Source: an uncultured Bacteroidota bacterium
Lineage (GTDB): Bacteria; Bacteroidota; Bacteroidia; Bacteroidales; SZUA-534
DNA length: 12,207 nt
Assembly (NCBI GenBank): GCA_937885735.1
Contig: CALABN010000190.1
Location: 1-12,207 of the forward strand
Reading direction: 5' to 3'
Shown: positions 1 to 6,368 of the stretch, piece after piece
Numbering within the stretch: position 1 is the first letter of the stretch
Layout of the letters: each line of letters starts with the position of its first letter
Made by a program: the position numbers and the translations under genes
Notes under the pieces: model-generated
The model's database searches: none
What the model was told of the DNA's origin: nothing
Seen by the model: the letters and a program-made list of their open reading frames with translations, nothing else

Positions 1-1387
1 GATAATAAATCTGAGTATATGGATCGCCAGGTTTATTGAATGGGATACCTGCCAAATCGTAGCTTACAGGTGCCATTGCCACGCCTTGCAATGATGCATC
101 ATTGGCTCCAGTCAACTTGTCAACCACTACATTGGAATAATTGGCGTTTATTCCTGATGTAAAATGGCTGCCGAGTTTATGTTCTACAGTAGTTTTTCCT
201 GTCCAACGTTTCATACCTGTATTCAACGCAATGCCGCTTTGGTCTGTATACCCCAAACTAACAGAATAATTGCCACCATCTGTTGCTTGACTTACATTTA
301 TAGTTGTTGAAGATGTAACTCCGGTTCCAAAATATGAGTTCCAATTGTCATAAGCCTTTGGCTCAGCCCAAGGATCAAGACCTGCACTTGCCAATTGTGG
401 AACGTAATATTTCCCCTCTTGCAAACCATACATTCTAGTATATTCATTATCGGTATTACCTCCATATTTAGGATCATTAGGCAAATCTTCAATCTTACAT
501 CCCCAAGACATTGATGAATTAGGTACATATACCCCATCCAACCCCTGAGCATATGTTGTCTGATATTCTGGTTTGCGGGATACAACATCAAAACTCATAT
601 TCTCAGAAACCGTAACTATAGTCTTGCCTTTCTCTCCACCCTTACCACTTTTAGTGGTAATTACAACAACGCCATTTGAAGCACGCAAACCATAAAGAGC
701 CGCTGCAGCTTGACCTTTTAAGACATTAATGCTTTCTATATCACTAGGGTTAATATCGAGAGAACGATTGGTTTGATCAGATCCAGTAACACTATTACCT
801 GTTCCCAAAGCGCCTGATTCCACCGGCATACCATCAATAACATACAATGGTGCGTTATTGCCTGTGAAAGAACGAGACCCACGGATAACAAATTGAGCAG
901 AAGCACCTGGCATACCGCTAGACACCTTAATATCAACACCAGCCACCTTACCTTGAATAGCACGGCTCAAGTCAGCGTTACCCGTTCTTGTTAGGTTTTC
1001 CGATTTCACCTCTTGCACGGCATAGCCCAATGCCTTTGCCTCCTTTTTTATACCTAATGCAGTAACCACAACTTCATCCAATCCAACTGATTCTGGATCA
1101 AGTGTAACATTAAAAGTTGTTGTTGAACCAATTGCGACTTCCTGTGTTTGCATACCCATAAATGAGAAAACCAAAGTTTCCGCATCGGCTGAAACACTTA
1201 AACTAAATTTACCGTCAAAATCGGTAACTGTACCTTGGGTTGTTCCTTTGACAATGACATTTACTCCAGGCAACGGAAGATTGTCTTCAGACGAAATGAC
1301 CGTACCCGTCAATGTCTTGTTTTGTGCACTAACCAATTGTACGCCTAGGAACAGAAGACTAACAATCAGCATCGTAAATTTCTTCAT
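1..1387 (-). CDS. SusC/RagA-family TonB-linked outer-membrane receptor, N-terminal part (gene runs off the window)
   Basis: The minus-strand frame is open from ATG at 1387 to the window edge, giving about 462 residues; an alternative ATG lies two codons upstream at 1393. The order of parts is typical of SusC-like receptors: a signal peptide (about residues 1-21, basic MKKF start, hydrophobic core, cleavage near LVSA/Q), a carboxypeptidase-regulatory-like beta domain (about 25-98, with PLPGVNVIVKGTTQGTVTDF), the segment DEVVVTALGI at 104-113, then a TonB plug domain with LYVIDGMPVE (181-190), a KGQAAAALYG element and NGVVVITTKSGK. The rest is the start of the beta-barrel. Family members are about 1,000 residues long, so more than half is outside the window. 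They import oligosaccharides or peptides across the outer membrane with TonB energy, usually with a SusD lipoprotein encoded next, which here would lie beyond position 1. The substrate cannot be told. No regulator is adjacent upstream. Confidence 0.93.
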   Translation of the reverse strand, partial: MKKFTMLIVSLLFLGVQLVSAQNKTLTGTVISSEDNLPLPGVNVIVKGTTQGTVTDFDGKFSLSVSADAETLVFSFMGMQTQEVAIGSTTTFNVTLDPESVGLDEVVVTALGIKKEAKALGYAVQEVKSENLTRTGNADLSRAIQGKVAGVDIKVSSGMPGASAQFVIRGSRSFTGNNAPLYVIDGMPVESGALGTGNSVTGSDQTNRSLDINPSDIESINVLKGQAAAALYGLRASNGVVVITTKSGKGGEKGKTIVTVSENMSFDVVSRKPEYQTTYAQGLDGVYVPNSSMSWGCKIEDLPNDPKYGGNTDNEYTRMYGLQEGKYYVPQLASAGLDPWAEPKAYDNWNSYFGTGVTSSTTINVSQATDGGNYSVSLGYTDQSGIALNTGMKRWTGKTTVEHKLGSHFTSGINANYSNVVVDKLTGANDASLQGVAMAPVSYDLAGIPFNKPGDPYTQIYY

Positions 1388-1513
1388 AAACATTATGAAT
1401 TAATAATTAAATAGTAAGTTGCTAAACTAACTTTCAAAAAAAAAGAAAAAAATACATTTATACAACGAATATTTATATTTATAACTTTTTAGGTAACAAT
1501 CAGTAAGTTATAA

Positions 1514-1556
1514 TCGTTTTTGGCTGACAAACATTCTCTTTGTGGCCGAAAAACGA
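1514..1556. repeat. Imperfect inverted repeat between pcrA and the SusC-like gene
   Basis: CGTTTTTGGCTGACAAA (1515-1531) and TTTGTGGCCGAAAAACG (1539-1555) form 17-base arms around a 7-base spacer. They match except for one offset base in each arm, and the outer pair 1514/1556 also matches. It lies about 120 bases upstream of the receptor start. There is no T-run after either arm, so it does not look like an ordinary intrinsic terminator. It could be a regulatory dyad or a leader hairpin of the receptor transcript. Its function is unknown. Confidence 0.5.
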
Positions 1557-1570
1557 CAATTTTATGCACT

Positions 1571-1595
1571 AAAAACGCCTGTTATCGGCATTTTT
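1571..1595 (-). terminator. Probable intrinsic terminator of pcrA
   Basis: Read on the minus strand, AAAAATGCC, a 7-base loop (GATAACA) and GGCGTTTTT form a 9-bp stem with one G-U wobble. The 3' arm itself carries the T5 run. It lies about 65 bases after the pcrA stop (TAG at 1663-1661). The G+C core is only four pairs, so strength is uncertain; the symmetric A5/T5 flanks could let it work in both directions. Confidence 0.5.
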
Positions 1596-1602
1596 TCACG
1601 TT

Positions 1603-1628
1603 CGTCACACAAACTGACGCATTCGTCA
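1603..1628. repeat. Cluster of CGTCA/TGACG motifs just after pcrA
   Basis: TGACG-catt-CGTCA (1615-1628) is a perfect 5-bp dyad, and a further CGTCA lies 8 bases before it at 1603-1607, inside a repeated TTCGTCA (1601-1607 and 1622-1628). Three copies of the same pentamer in 26 bases may be a small protein-binding site or part of the 3' end structure of the pcrA transcript. They may also be chance. Confidence 0.3.
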
Positions 1629-1660
1629 ATTAACATGTAGTTACCCATTTGCGACACCTG

Positions 1661-3943
1661 CTAATCTTGTCCATTTATCACTTGCAACTTGGCGAATTTC
1701 AGCAACAATTTCTTTTCGCCCGCCTTCGGAAAGAAAACAATCGCCGAACGGCTATCTCCCTCTCCCTCTAGTTTCAGCACCTTGCCGTTTCCGAACAACT
1801 GATGAGCCACCATTGCTCCTGGCCGTATTTCAGAAAGTGCCGACGGAACTATGTTTGAAGGTCTTGACGACTCCTTGTTCAACTGTTGCAACCTGCGTTG
1901 AGCGGCAATGCCTACACCTGGCTGTTGCCTTATAATTCCAAACGTACCTGAGCCGAATGTAGGACGCGTGGTACTTGAACTTGTGCTTTTCGACAAATAT
2001 TGAGGATCGATGTCACGGATGAAACGGCTTGGCGAAACCTGTTCCCTTGCTCCGCCATATTTTGCCCTACTGCGACAAAATGAGATTGTTGCCGTATTCA
2101 TTGCACGAGTCAGTGCAACGTAAAACAGTCTGCGTTCCTCCTCCAACTCGCTTTGGCTGTGAACCGACATTTGTGACGGGAACAACCCTTCCTCCATTCC
2201 GACAATGTAGACATACGGGAATTCCAGCCCCTTGGCTGAATGAATAGTCATCAATGTGACACTATCCTGGCTTTCGGTCTTCTTGTTGTCTTGGTCGGTA
2301 ATCAATGCCACATTTTCAAGGAATCCAGGCAAACGGGGAATATTATCTTCAGTGAAATTGGCTGCCACATAATCGCTTATGCCACGAAGCAACTCCTCCA
2401 CATTCTCAAGTCTGCTCTTGTCCTCTGTGTCGTCAGAACCCAAAAACTCGTTTTTGATACCTACAGCATCAATAATAGTTCGTGCCATATCATACGCGTC
2501 AAATTTGTCAATTTGCGTGGCAAACGACTCTATCAACAATATGAAGTCGTTGATTTTCGACATTGTCCCCTTGTTTACATTGATAGGGAAGGCATCTGGG
2601 TGCTTAATGACATTCCACATACTGCAGTCATTGTCTGTTGCAGCCGATGAAATTTTCTGAATCGTAGCCTCGCCAATGCCTCGTGCAGGATAGTTTATCA
2701 CACGACGCAAAGCCTCTCCGTCATCGGGGTTGACAGTCAGTCGCATATATGCAATGACGTCCTTTACCTCCTTGCGTTGGTAAAACGACTGTCCACCATA
2801 TATTTTATATGGGAAATTTCGTTTGCGAAGCGCCTCCTCAAAGATTCGGCTTTGGGCATTGGTTCTGTACAATATGGCGAAATCCTTGAAATTGAGGTGA
2901 AGATTGTTTTTCCTGGCAAGAATGTCGCCTACAACATTGTAACTCTCCTCAATATCAGTCAAGGCTTCAATAACGTGGACTGGCTCGCCTTCGTCCTTTT
3001 CAGAAAATACATCCTTTGGTATTTGATGTTCATTCTTTTTTATCAGGCTGTTGGCTGCCGAAACAATGTTTTGAGTGGAACGATAGTTTTGCTCCAGTTT
3101 GAAAAGCTTGCACTGCAGATAATCGTTTCGGAAATTGAGAATGTTTTCAATTTTCGCCCCTCTAAACGAATATATGCTTTGTGCATCGTCACCCACAACA
3201 CAAATGTTCTGGTGTTGTTGAGCCAGTTTCTTTATAATCAAATACTGGGCATAGTTTGTATCCTGATACTCATCAACCAAAACATACTTGAATTTCTGCT
3301 GATACTTGTCAAGAATGTCAGGATTGTCACGAAAAAGAATATTTGTATAGAGCAACAAGTCGTCAAAGTCCATTGCCCCATCGTGTTTGCATTTGGCAGT
3401 GTATTTTTGAAAAATGGTGCCAATCAACGGCATCTTGTTTGCACTGTCGGTTGCGAGCAAATCACGGTTGGCAAGATAGGCATCACAAGTGACAAGATTG
3501 TTTTTTGCCATCGAGATACGGTTCAATATATGGTTCGGCTTATATACCTTGTCATCAAGATTCATCTCCTTGATAATTGACTTCACAAGGCTTTTCGAAT
3601 CGGTGGTGTCATAAATGGTGTAGGACGAGGGAAAGCCGATGCGCTCGTGCTCAATGCGCAATATCTTGCTGAAAATGGAATGGAAAGTGCCCATTACCAA
3701 AGCCTGTGAATTTTGTTCGCCCACCAATGATGCTATACGGTTTTGCATCTCGCGGGCCGCCTTGTTGGTAAATGTCAATGCGAGAATATTCCAGGGCTTT
3801 GTGCCAGTTGCGAGCAGATGCGCTATTCTATAAGTGAGCACCCTTGTTTTCCCAGAGCCAGCACCAGCCACAATCAAGCTCGGACCAGTAGTTGCAACCA
3901 CTGCAGCGCGCTGGACATCATTTAGTTGGTCAAGATATTGCAT
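1661..3943 (-). CDS. pcrA: ATP-dependent 3'-5' DNA helicase, PcrA/UvrD type
   Basis: This is a superfamily 1A helicase that unwinds DNA during nucleotide excision repair, mismatch repair and replication restart. All core motifs are present (numbered from the chosen start): Q-motif LNDVQRAAV (7-15), Walker A GAGSGKT (27-33), Walker B VDEYQD (223-228), motif III GDDAQSIYSFRGA (251-263), motif IV NYRSTQ (286-291), motif V TIHSAKGLEF (566-575) and motif VI RRLFYVALTRA (604-614). The C-terminal 50 residues (GAMVAHQLFGNGKVL...) form the Tudor-like RNA-polymerase-binding domain of PcrA/UvrD. The 760-residue length fits the family. The frame extends upstream to an ATG at 4033, but family members begin close to the Q-motif and a TACATTTG -7 box lies inside that 30-codon extension, so the ATG at 3943 is preferred. 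It is transcribed away from the divergent secreted-protein gene and appears to be monocistronic. Confidence 0.95.
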   Translation of the reverse strand: MQYLDQLNDVQRAAVVATTGPSLIVAGAGSGKTRVLTYRIAHLLATGTKPWNILALTFTNKAAREMQNRIASLVGEQNSQALVMGTFHSIFSKILRIEHERIGFPSSYTIYDTTDSKSLVKSIIKEMNLDDKVYKPNHILNRISMAKNNLVTCDAYLANRDLLATDSANKMPLIGTIFQKYTAKCKHDGAMDFDDLLLYTNILFRDNPDILDKYQQKFKYVLVDEYQDTNYAQYLIIKKLAQQHQNICVVGDDAQSIYSFRGAKIENILNFRNDYLQCKLFKLEQNYRSTQNIVSAANSLIKKNEHQIPKDVFSEKDEGEPVHVIEALTDIEESYNVVGDILARKNNLHLNFKDFAILYRTNAQSRIFEEALRKRNFPYKIYGGQSFYQRKEVKDVIAYMRLTVNPDDGEALRRVINYPARGIGEATIQKISSAATDNDCSMWNVIKHPDAFPINVNKGTMSKINDFILLIESFATQIDKFDAYDMARTIIDAVGIKNEFLGSDDTEDKSRLENVEELLRGISDYVAANFTEDNIPRLPGFLENVALITDQDNKKTESQDSVTLMTIHSAKGLEFPYVYIVGMEEGLFPSQMSVHSQSELEEERRLFYVALTRAMNTATISFCRSRAKYGGAREQVSPSRFIRDIDPQYLSKSTSSSTTRPTFGSGTFGIIRQQPGVGIAAQRRLQQLNKESSRPSNIVPSALSEIRPGAMVAHQLFGNGKVLKLEGEGDSRSAIVFFPKAGEKKLLLKFAKLQVINGQD

Positions 3944-3973
3944 ATCAATTAGAGTATAAAGATAGACATTGGG

Positions 3974-3981
3974 CAAATGTA
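3974..3981 (-). promoter_or_regulatory. Bacteroidota -7 box (TACATTTG) of pcrA
   Basis: The minus-strand octamer TACATTTG matches the TAnnTTTG consensus of the Bacteroidota primary sigma factor exactly. Transcription would start near 3967, about 24 bases before the ATG at 3943. No good TTG -33 element is seen at the usual distance, so the call rests on the -7 box and its position. Confidence 0.5.
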
Positions 3982-4061
3982 CTGTAAAAAGAGGAAGTGA
4001 ATCCGATTGTTGAAAAATTGAATTTATCAACAAGTCGCAATAGTCATTTCAAGTAAATACG

Positions 4062-4156
4062 AACACCGTTTCTTATGCCATTTAGCCATATTTTTATAAT
4101 ATTGCGTCCGATTTTGAGTTATATATATTGTGTAATCCAAAAACACCGTTGTTTAT
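4062..4156. repeat. Two direct copies of AACACCGTTnnTTAT, 80 bases apart, in a divergent intergenic region
   Basis: AACACCGTTTCTTAT at 4062-4076 and AACACCGTTGTTTAT at 4142-4156 agree at 13 of 15 positions with a register of exactly 80 bases. Both lie in front of the plus-strand exported-protein gene that starts at 4178. They could be operator half-sites or simple chance. No clear plus-strand promoter consensus was found in this region. Confidence 0.3.
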
Positions 4157-4177
4157 CTATAGAAAGAACTGGAAACG

Positions 4178-5569
4178 ATGATTCGAAACAGACTACAAAT
4201 ATTGCTGTGCACTTGCTTGCTAACATTGTGCAACAACGCCTTTTCGCAAATCACCGCCGATGCAACCAGAACCGACACGACAACGTACAAGACAGACAGC
4301 ATTGCCAACGACCCTATCTTTGTCTACTATTCCGACCCACGTGGATTCAACACTACAGGTACATTGACGGCATCAGTCAAAGACAGCACAAACCTGACAT
4401 TCAGTTGGTTTAGATACAACGACAAGACCTCAAAATTCGACATCGCCCTCAAGACAGAAAGCGGATTGTCGCAATCAACAAAGGGTGAATGCACACAAGG
4501 TGGCTATATGGTGAAAATCCAAAATGACTCCTGCACTTGGGATACAACATTCTACGCCTGGATTTTCCAAAACGAATTCAATGTAAGCGCCATCAACGTC
4601 TACAATTCCACTTGCGAGACAATGGAACTGCACACTACGCTTGCCTACGATGAGGAATTTGAATACTACGACCGCGTCAGTGGCGAACCTATCACATTTT
4701 TCAGCGACAATATAAAGTACCTCAAATTCAAATGGGAAGCCACTCCTTCAAATGGTGAAATTCCATCTGTCAAGAATCCTGTTTTCCCCGCACCAACAAA
4801 ACCGACAATATATCGACTTACTGTTGAAGACTCTCACGGTGAAAGCAGGACAAAGAAACTTGAGATAGATGAAGGCGACGACAATGGCGACGGCAACATT
4901 TACCTAAAAGCCGTAAAGGCCAAATTCACGGCAAGCAGGGACTTTGTGCCAATGGACGAGACAGACAGTACAGGACAGGCCCCGTTTACGGTTCAGTTTG
5001 TGGACAGTTCAGAAAATGCGACAGAATGGTGCTGGTATTTCTACAAACAACTCGACCATCGTAAAATTGACGCCGACTCATTGCTGTTGGATTCCATAAC
5101 ATCACAGTACATTCCCGATTCAATTCGATACACACTTCCTGACGACAAGTACGGATATGACGTGGCCTTAAATGTAAAAGGTCCTGTATATATGATTGAT
5201 GGCGAACAAAAACAATGTGTAGACAGGTTGTTGAAAGAGGAATACATCAAAGTAGATTCATCATTCATCGCCAAAAAGGACGACATACCCAATGCATTTA
5301 CTCCAGATGGCGCCAATCCATATTTTGTGTTCCAGGATGAGACAATGCCCCGTTCAATAAAACATTTTCAAATAAAGATTTACAATCGTTGGGGCACAAA
5401 AGTCTATAGTTACGAGGACAACGATGGAAGTTGGGAAGGTTGGGATGGAAAAACCATAGGTTTTGGCGATGCACCAGCAGGCGTTTACTATTACACCATT
5501 TTTGCCGAAGGCTGGAATGGCGAGGATTTCAAACGCAAAGGATACCTACATCTTTTCAGACAAAAATGA
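4178..5569 (+). CDS. Exported protein with PKD-like and T9SS type B (CHU_C, gliding-motility-associated) C-terminal domain
   Basis: The 463-residue product has a signal peptide (about residues 1-23, cleavage near NAFS/Q) and no lipobox. The first about 240 residues are beta-rich, with scattered cysteines, and I do not recognise them as a named domain; an acidic Asp/Gly linker (DEGDDNGDGN, 231-240) follows. A PKD-like segment is suggested by APFTVQFVDSSENATEWCWYF (268-288). Residues 369-461 match the CHU_C / gliding-motility C-terminal domain: IPNAFTPDG (370-378), FQIKIYNRWGTKVY (397-410), WEGWDGK (419-425), APAGVYYYT (432-440) and a final RKGYLHLFRQK. Such domains direct cargo through the type IX secretion system to the cell surface or medium. 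No T9SS machinery gene is in the window, so this would be a remote cargo gene. It diverges from pcrA and converges on the LolD-type gene with 14 bases between stops. Its specific role (adhesin, binding protein or other) cannot be told. Confidence 0.85.
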   Translation: MIRNRLQILLCTCLLTLCNNAFSQITADATRTDTTTYKTDSIANDPIFVYYSDPRGFNTTGTLTASVKDSTNLTFSWFRYNDKTSKFDIALKTESGLSQSTKGECTQGGYMVKIQNDSCTWDTTFYAWIFQNEFNVSAINVYNSTCETMELHTTLAYDEEFEYYDRVSGEPITFFSDNIKYLKFKWEATPSNGEIPSVKNPVFPAPTKPTIYRLTVEDSHGESRTKKLEIDEGDDNGDGNIYLKAVKAKFTASRDFVPMDETDSTGQAPFTVQFVDSSENATEWCWYFYKQLDHRKIDADSLLLDSITSQYIPDSIRYTLPDDKYGYDVALNVKGPVYMIDGEQKQCVDRLLKEEYIKVDSSFIAKKDDIPNAFTPDGANPYFVFQDETMPRSIKHFQIKIYNRWGTKVYSYEDNDGSWEGWDGKTIGFGDAPAGVYYYTIFAEGWNGEDFKRKGYLHLFRQK

Positions 5570-5588
5570 CATAACAATCAATGTCATT
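5565..5588. terminator. Small hairpin containing both convergent stop codons
   Basis: AATGACAT (5565-5572), loop AACAATCA and ATGTCATT (5581-5588) form a perfect 8-bp stem. The plus-strand stop TGA (5567-5569) lies in one arm and the minus-strand stop (5586-5584) in the other. On the minus strand the stem runs into five Ts, so it could help end the lolD transcript; on the plus strand no T-run follows. The stem is A+T-rich and weak. Confidence 0.35.
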
Positions 5589-6237
5589 CCACAATCATTC
5601 CGTCCTGCATAGTCACTGTACGGTCAGACATTTTTGCAAGACCCATATCGTGGGTCACTATCACAAACGTCTGATTGAACTTGTCACGCAAATCAAAAAA
5701 CAACTTGTGCAACTCTTCCTTGTTATGAGTATCAAGATTGCCAGAAGGCTCATCGGCCAGAATAACTTCAGGATTGTTTATCAAAGCCCTTGCCACGGCA
5801 ACACGCTGTTGCTCACCGCCCGACATCTCCTTTGGTTTATGCTGCAACCTATGCCCTAAATTAAGATATTCCAGCAACTCAACGGCCCTGTTTTCACACT
5901 GCTTGCGAGTGGCATCGTTTATCAATGCTGGTATCATCACATTCTCAATGGCAGTAAATTCAGGCAAAAGTTGATGACTTTGAAACACAAAGCCAATATT
6001 CTGATTGCGGAACTTTGAAACACTCTTTTCTGACAACGACGTCACGTCAACACCGTTAATCTCAACTTTGCCTTCGTCAGGCCTGAGCAATGTTCCCACA
6101 ATCTGAAGCAAAGTTGTCTTACCTGCGCCACTCTTTCCAACTATGGAAACAATCTCACCTTTTTGGATATCAAGGTTGATGCCCTTCAGCACTTCAACCT
6201 CACCAAACGATTTGCGAATGTTTGATATCTTAATCAT
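5584..6237 (-). CDS. lolD: LolD-type ABC transporter ATP-binding protein
   Basis: This 217-residue protein is a stand-alone ABC ATPase of the LolD/MacB-type group. Walker A GKSGAGKT (34-41), Q-loop [14 protein letters not shown] (83-96, Gln86), signature SGGEQ (139-143), Walker B VILADEP (158-164), D-loop SGNLDT and switch His196 in VTHD are all intact. LolD partners with LolC/LolE-type permeases in the inner membrane to release lipoproteins to the periplasmic carrier LolA. The length and the [18 protein letters not shown] segment after the Q-loop fit LolD well. No permease gene is adjacent: the gene stands alone between the secDF terminator and a convergent gene, so the lolCE partners would be elsewhere, as is usual in Bacteroidota. 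A related macrolide- or peptide-export ATPase cannot be fully excluded. A likely promoter lies just upstream. Confidence 0.88.
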   Translation of the reverse strand: MIKISNIRKSFGEVEVLKGINLDIQKGEIVSIVGKSGAGKTTLLQIVGTLLRPDEGKVEINGVDVTSLSEKSVSKFRNQNIGFVFQSHQLLPEFTAIENVMIPALINDATRKQCENRAVELLEYLNLGHRLQHKPKEMSGGEQQRVAVARALINNPEVILADEPSGNLDTHNKEELHKLFFDLRDKFNQTFVIVTHDMGLAKMSDRTVTMQDGMIVE

Positions 6238-6257
6238 TGTATCAATTTAATGTTGCG

Positions 6258-6287
6258 TAAAGATAAGACGACTTACATATAAAACAA
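6258..6287 (-). promoter_or_regulatory. Probable Bacteroidota promoter of the lolD gene
   Basis: On the minus strand a TTG (6287-6285) is followed after 19 bases by TATCTTTA (6265-6258), which matches TAnnTTTG at all but the last base. The predicted start is near 6251, only about 14 bases from the ATG at 6237. An own promoter is expected because a strong terminator separates this gene from secDF upstream. Confidence 0.45.
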
Positions 6288-6323
6288 TGTTGACACTGTC
6301 AATTCAACGTCAATAAACAAAAA

Positions 6324-6348
6324 AAGGGCGCTTTCAACAAGCGCCCTT
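6324..6348 (-). terminator. Rho-independent terminator of secDF
   Basis: Minus-strand reading gives AAGGGCGCTT, loop GTTGA, AAGCGCCCTT: a perfect 10-bp stem with six G-C pairs and a 5-base loop. It leads directly into a run of seven Ts (6325-6319). It lies about 20 bases after the secDF stop at 6369. Confidence 0.92.
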
Positions 6349-6368
6349 CTATTTAACGAATCAATTAA

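Noticed and set aside
298..963. Short minus-strand frames within the first kilobase
   Set aside because: They are shifted frames of the open SusC-like coding region, which reads without a stop from 1387 to the window edge in another frame.
1601..1628. Possible start of a CRISPR or repeat array (repeated TTCGTCA)
   Set aside because: Only two heptamer copies are present, without regular spacing or spacers, and no cas gene is near.
2777..3580. A 267-codon plus-strand frame inside pcrA
   Set aside because: It lies wholly antisense to conserved helicase motifs and has no domain or start signal. Long antisense frames are common opposite biased codons.
4081..4177. Plus-strand promoter for the T9SS cargo gene
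   Set aside because: Candidates such as TATTTTTA (4089-4096) and TATCTATA (4154-4161) each miss part of the TAnnTTTG consensus or lack a well-spaced -33 box, so none is called.
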